From: Solirubrobacteraceae bacterium
Lineage (GTDB): Bacteria; Actinomycetota; Thermoleophilia; Solirubrobacterales; Solirubrobacteraceae
Direction of reading: 5' to 3'
DNA length: 9,769 bases
Assembly: GCA_025935735.1 (NCBI GenBank)
Contig: JAICUS010000188.1
Location: forward strand, 1-9,769
How positions within the stretch are numbered: position 1 is the stretch's first letter; each line of letters starts with the position of its first letter. A program made the position numbers and the translations under genes. This document shows positions 8,601 through 9,769 of the stretch, in pieces. Below the pieces are notes generated by a model that did no database searches, was not told the origin of the DNA, and saw nothing but the letters and a program-made list of their open reading frames with translations.

Positions 8601-9037
8601 CGGTCGACCGGCGCGACCCGACCGGCCTGGACTGGAGCTGGCAGGGCGTCAAGGACTTCGCGTCCTCGCACTGGCAGCAGGCGGCCGACTGGGCGTCCAA
8701 GGCGGCCGGCGACAACCCGATCTCGAACGGCTGGAAGCAGTACAGGGACTGGCGCAGCAAGCTCGACGAGGCCCAGGAGGCCGCCGACGAGGCGCTGAAG
8801 GTCAAGGAGGCGCTGGACGAGCCGGACGGCCCGCACCAGGCCAAGGGCCTGCTCAAGTGCATGCTGCGCAACCTGCACCGGATCGTGCCGATCGACCTCG
8901 TCGGCACCGACGCCGCCGAGGCGGTGCTCGACAAGGGCGCCGAGCACATGGAGTTCCAGCACGACAACGCGACGATCAACCAGGGCGACGCCAGCCAGCT
9001 GCAACAGATCATGAGGCCCGGGGAGGGGATCAACTGA
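2696..9037 (+). CDS. Giant secreted RHS/YD-repeat protein with NHL propeller (teneurin/WapA-like plan)
   Basis: The product is 2113 aa. Order of parts: signal peptide (1-30, cleavage after SPALA); CARDB-like Ig domain (about 34-152); Pro/Thr linker (158-222); carboxypeptidase-regulatory-like beta domain (257-335, RGRVLDADGHPLAGVVV); a module around 345-570 seen before YD repeats in other RHS proteins, with an acidic loop DVDGDGQADGGD (498-509) and Cys at 553, 557, 570 and 573; a Wide beta region (TDTFTWDGKDAYGRPV, 654-669); six NHL blades (795-1090); YD repeats (about 1105-1830, e.g. FAYDQKGRL, YGYDADGRL); RHS core (1833-1978, ending DPTGL); and an unassigned tip (1979-2113). YD repeats form a hollow shell around a C-terminal segment in toxin-complex C proteins, and secreted Gram-positive members such as WapA deliver C-terminal toxins. 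Export to the cell surface is clear; a toxin role is inferred. No well-spaced Shine-Dalgarno precedes the ATG. The stop overlaps the next ATG. Confidence 0.92.
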   Translation: MNPPRLHVRGRLVLAATLACAFALPSPALAARPRPNLVVAKLHVPATLTRGATASASDTTADKGRAKAGKSVTVYLLSANAKRDRHDLVLGKRTVGALKPRQKKAGRVKLAVPAGAPVGPTFVLACADGTGKVKESKESDNCKRSPRVTVVAGAFGQPAPTPTPGTPTPLPAAPAATPTATPTATPTATPTATPTATPTATPGGPVDTTPPPPAQDVAPPIPAGDAQPLADTTKFLYSGASPTQRDVDPGAIKATRAAVVRGRVLDADGHPLAGVVVRPLDHAELGYTATRADGSYDIAVNGGGDLTLDFAKDGFLELQRGETIPWQDFTDLPDVTLTPLDGHVNPIAGDAGAVQVAQGAQVTDGDGTRRATLMFDPGTDATMTLPDGTTKALSDMHVRATEFTVGDDGLSQMPGELPDTSAYTYAVDYTVDEADKADATKVSFDKPVATYVDDFLGFPAGTPVPAAYYDTAKAAWVPADNGVVIQVLSVAGGTATLDVDGDGQADGGDKLAALGIDAAELQKLAAEYPAGKMLWRVPVTHFTAWDYNWPYGCEASCPPPHNPEPPPPYCKECHAKGSIVGELNQTLGEAVQVPGTNFTLHYTTERAPGYKESRTLRIPVTGGSVPGLLRGVNLTVTVAGQEYHRSFGPQANLTDTFTWDGKDAYGRPVDGQQMATVSIGYVYDAVYLEPVRFQRSFAQFGNSPLSADHARQQFSVSQSYQRPLGGMSATSDGLGGWTLDVHQAYDPQGKELWLGDGTERSSEALKAEIHTVAGFDFSAFYNGGEPTEAQLDDPGRVRGVAAAPDGSVYLAETSRNRVVKVTPAGDVVDVAGGGDPDDGVGDGLPATQARLSGPSDVALAADGTLYVSDTGNARVRAVGTDGRIRTVAGGGRPGELGDDGPAAQATLDSPRGIALASDGTLYIADSGHGSVRRVTPDGHVNSAATALEEPVDVAAGPDGTLYIADATAHRVLAVAPDGTSSTLAGDGDPGASGDGGPATDAAIGDPYGVTVSRQGVVYVSDRAHHQVRRVDAQGVISRYAGTGTAGRDGAGGAPGAAQLQFPEGLSVGPDGALYIADTGNHLVERAAPSLPGFTDAGFSIPSDDGEQVYVFDSNGRQQYTLDGWTGKPLLTFAYDQKGRLATVTDGDGNVTAIQRAADGTPTAIVADGETTQLTVDGAGRLASIRAPGGAGWQMTYTGDGLLESFTTPTGDTSRFEYDALGRLAKDTNPLGHATTFARSELGDGMQVTATSPLGLVTRYEAHRSSDGTTTMTGTGPGGLSTSSVERPDGTSVTTAPDGSTATVELKPDPRWGMLAPYESKVTVKTPAGRTRTVEQDRRATLTQAGDPFSIGQLELDGTVDGQGTSRLVYDGATRTATLTSAEDRKLTTVYDATRRPVSQALDGAATPVTIDRDTHGRTTKVTQGPRSVTYHYDDAGHPLRITSETDAAGHTTALRYSAAGRVDQVTLPGGQKIGTPTDAAGRTSGYGMPGGGTWTVGRDKAGQVTALGLPGGGAYTGTYDDDGDPLTLTLPGGRTATASYDAGGRLSSVVTRDGGATDGETELHYAPGDATDRVTQAVRRTGGHADERDQTWDGPLLTGYAAGDEGAAPEGAYAYAFDDALALESLDLTVGGTTYQTDLQRDQDGMVTQLGPFTLERDAAGGQVSKITNDGGALNETLTYDDEAGGKTRTLSVNGHQAYAASYAYDDSGRLSQKVETIAGTDHTYAYGYDADGRLTSVERDGTEIERYGYDADGNRTSPSATYDAQDRLQQLGGTAYTFDADGMLSARGNDRFHFSSKGELQSATAGGTTVSYAYDSSGRRTARFVGGQRTDYFYGDPDRPFLVTASRAPDGTVTLYYYDADDLLFALQRGAQRYFVATDQVGTPRVVTDASGAVVETRDYDAYGQLLSDSARGFGLEIGFAGGLTDSVTGLVRFGRRDYDPAAGRFVTRDPLFQEGGLNLYEYASGGPVDRRDPTGLDWSWQGVKDFASSHWQQAADWASKAAGDNPISNGWKQYRDWRSKLDEAQEAADEALKVKEALDEPDGPHQAKGLLKCMLRNLHRIVPIDLVGTDAAEAVLDKGAEHMEFQHDNATINQGDASQLQQIMRPGEGIN
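3221..3301 (+). repeat. Low-complexity 12-bp tandem repeat encoding an Ala-Thr-Pro-Thr linker
   Basis: Residues 176-202 of the RHS protein are about 6.75 copies of the tetrapeptide ATPT, encoded by a 12-bp period that varies only at third positions (ACC/ACG, CCC/CCG). It sits inside a longer Pro/Thr-rich stretch (158-222). It would form an extended flexible spacer between the first Ig-like domain and the rest. Thr-rich linkers of exported actinobacterial proteins can be O-mannosylated. The regular repeat makes length variation by slippage plausible. Confidence 0.85.
5078..5965 (+). other. Six-blade NHL beta-propeller domain inside the RHS protein
   Basis: Six repeats of the NHL pattern 'PxGVAxxxDGTLYIADxxNxRVxxV' are visible. 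Their hallmark segments are GSVYLAETSRNRV (807-818), GTLYVSDTGNARV (863-875), GTLYIADSGHGSV (919-931), GTLYIADATAHRV (959-971), GVVYVSDRAHHQV (1015-1027) and GALYIADTGNHLV (1071-1083). The loops between blades carry the usual TVAGGG and DGGPAT segments. An NHL propeller directly before YD repeats is also the order seen in teneurins, where it acts in recognition. Its ligand here is unknown. Confidence 0.88.
8192..8629 (+). other. RHS core domain with conserved cleavage-site motif
   Basis: Residues 1833-1978 follow the RHS-associated core pattern: TDQVGTPRVVTDASGAVVET, then RDYDAYGQLL, then RRDYDPAAGRFVTRDPL, GGLNLYEYASGGPVDR and RDPTGL. In toxin-complex C and RHS toxins the core carries an aspartyl autoprotease built on conserved Asp residues in this segment, and cleavage falls just after the DPxGL motif. 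Both Asp-Pro motifs (RDPL and DPTGL) are intact here. That self-cleavage would release the last 135 residues is inferred from the family. Confidence 0.85.
8630..9034 (+). other. Unassigned 135-aa C-terminal tip domain of the RHS protein (candidate effector)
   Basis: Residues 1979-2113 follow DPTGL directly. The first part (DWSWQGVKDFASSHWQQAAD and a second Trp-rich helix to about 2020) is amphipathic, as is common for segments next to RHS cores. A charged helix follows (KLDEAQEAADEALKVKEALD), then a possible compact domain KCMLRNLHRIVPIDLVGTDA and a polar end HMEFQHDNATINQGDASQL. I see no HNH, ADP-ribosyltransferase, deaminase or other toxin signature. His/Asp/Glu/Asn are available near the end (H2084, E2086, H2089, D2090 approximately), but no known active site can be named. 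It may be a new toxin, a structural cap or an adhesive tip. Confidence 0.6.
9021..9028 (+). promoter_or_regulatory. Ribosome binding site for the beta-strand-repeat gene, inside the RHS gene
   Basis: GGGAGGGG lies 8 nt before the ATG at 9037-9039 and within the last codons of the RHS gene. Together with the TGATG overlap of stop and start, it fixes this ATG over the in-frame ATG at codon 4 (9046) and indicates translational coupling. Confidence 0.75.
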
Positions 9038-9769
9038 TGCGCCGCATGCTGCTCGCCTCCCTGCTCGCCGCCGCCTGCCTCGGGCCGGCGGCGGCGCTCG
9101 CCGGCGCCGACCCCGCGTCGGTCGTCACATGGGACGGCGGCGCGGGCACGAACCTGTGGAGCGACAAGGCCAACTGGAGCGGCGACACGCTGCCCGGCGC
9201 CGGCGACGCCGTGCAGATCCCGGCGGGCGCGAGCGTCGTCTTCTCGACCACCGCCTCGGTCGACTCCGTCCAGGTCGACGGGTCGCTGACGATGACCACC
9301 GGCACGCTCACGCTGGCCTCGGACTCCACGGCGGCGACGTTCACCATGTCGGGCGGGACCCTGGCGGGAGCGGGCAGGCTGACGCTCACCGGGACGGCGA
9401 CGTTCTCGGGCGGCACGGAAACCGGCACCGGGACCACAACGGTGGCCGCCGGCGCGACCGCCACGCAGAGCAACTCGCACACGCTCAACAGCGGCCGGGT
9501 CCTGGAGATCGCGGGCACCTACCAGCAGTCGGGGGCGTTCACGCTGTTCACCGGCGGCTCGCCGGCGCCCTTGGTGCACGTGCTCTCCGGCGGCGTGCTG
9601 CGCGGCACGCCGACCGGCACCAGCGGGGTCAGCCCGCCGCTGGACAACGACGGCTCGGTGCAACCCGGCGGCGGCACCCTCCAGCTCGGCGGCGGCGGCG
9701 CGCCGGCGTCGTCGGGCACGTTCGGCGACGGCGCCGCCCAGGGCACGATCGAGCTGCGCGGCAACCCGA
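9037..9769 (+). CDS. Exported Ser/Thr/Gly-rich beta-strand-repeat surface protein (3' end outside window)
   Basis: 244 codons are open to the window edge. Residues 1-22 form a Sec signal peptide (MRRMLLASLLAAACLGPAAA, then LAG). A recognisable entry motif follows: VVTWDGGAGTNLWSDKANWS, then DTLPGAGDAVQIPAG (residues 29-64), the 'WDGG..WS...NWS.D..P...D.V.I' pattern found at the start of beta-helical adhesin-like and autotransporter-style repeat proteins. After it come short irregular beta-strand repeats rich in Thr, Gly and Ser, such as TMSGGTLAGAGRLTLTGTAT (103-122) and VLSGGVLRGTPTG, typical of right-handed beta-helices. No catalytic motif is visible. It begins 1 nt inside the RHS stop, so it is cotranslated with the RHS protein; both products are exported and may work together on the cell surface. 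It is unlike known immunity proteins, which are usually small and leaderless. Proteins of this type are often very long, so much may be missing. Confidence 0.85.
   Translation, partial: MRRMLLASLLAAACLGPAAALAGADPASVVTWDGGAGTNLWSDKANWSGDTLPGAGDAVQIPAGASVVFSTTASVDSVQVDGSLTMTTGTLTLASDSTAATFTMSGGTLAGAGRLTLTGTATFSGGTETGTGTTTVAAGATATQSNSHTLNSGRVLEIAGTYQQSGAFTLFTGGSPAPLVHVLSGGVLRGTPTGTSGVSPPLDNDGSVQPGGGTLQLGGGGAPASSGTFGDGAAQGTIELRGNP

Noticed and set aside
2600..9004. Uninterrupted minus-strand reading frame of more than 2,100 codons antisense to the RHS gene, in frame with the phytase-like gene
   Set aside because: The translation is Arg/Val/Gly/Ala-biased with no recognisable domains. It is the expected mirror of a very GC-rich gene whose complementary frame lacks stops. 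The real phytase-like start (signal peptide plus AGGAGG) lies at 2599.
8578..9663. Minus-strand frames (8578-9663, 9030-9518, 9519-9764) as possible immunity genes opposite the RHS tip
   Set aside because: They have shadow-type composition, no ribosome binding site of note, and lie opposite the coupled RHS and beta-strand-repeat genes.

Overview
The base composition is very GC-rich, with G or C at most third codon positions. The window carries several Sec-exported proteins but no outer-membrane machinery. The N-terminal motif of the first protein (hydrophobic start, then PRNSVGSRQLRKGAV) is one I associate with exported proteins of the actinobacterial class Thermoleophilia (Solirubrobacterales and relatives). 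That assignment is inferred from style and is not proven by a marker gene.

The left part (1-2599) holds three genes on the minus strand. In transcription order they are: an exported phytase-like (esterase-like) beta-propeller protein (1472-2599); a small cytoplasmic protein of unknown function (943-1410); and a collagen-like surface protein with a Gly-rich beta-structured tail whose 3' end lies outside the window (1-844). Strong GC hairpins without U-tracts follow the first two genes (1413-1443 and 891-924), so each gene is probably a separate transcription unit.

A 96-bp divergent promoter region (2600-2695) separates these from the dominant feature, a 2113-residue secreted RHS/YD-repeat protein on the plus strand (2696-9037). 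Its modules in order are: signal peptide, CARDB-like Ig domain, Pro/Thr linker, carboxypeptidase-regulatory-like Ig domain, a module with a Ca-binding-like loop and a four-Cys Pro-rich segment, a six-blade NHL propeller, a long YD-repeat array, an RHS core ending in DPTGL, and a 135-residue tip with no recognisable family. This resembles the teneurin / toxin-complex-C / WapA plan, in which a YD shell encapsulates or presents a C-terminal effector.

The RHS stop codon overlaps the ATG of the next gene (9037 onward, cut by the window end). That gene encodes another exported protein, of the Ser/Thr/Gly-rich beta-strand-repeat adhesin type. The pair looks translationally coupled. The slot where a cytoplasmic immunity gene would be expected is therefore taken by a secreted surface protein. 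That arrangement, together with the unassigned tip domain, is the most interesting part of the window. No RNA genes, CRISPR arrays, insertion sequences or transposase genes were seen.
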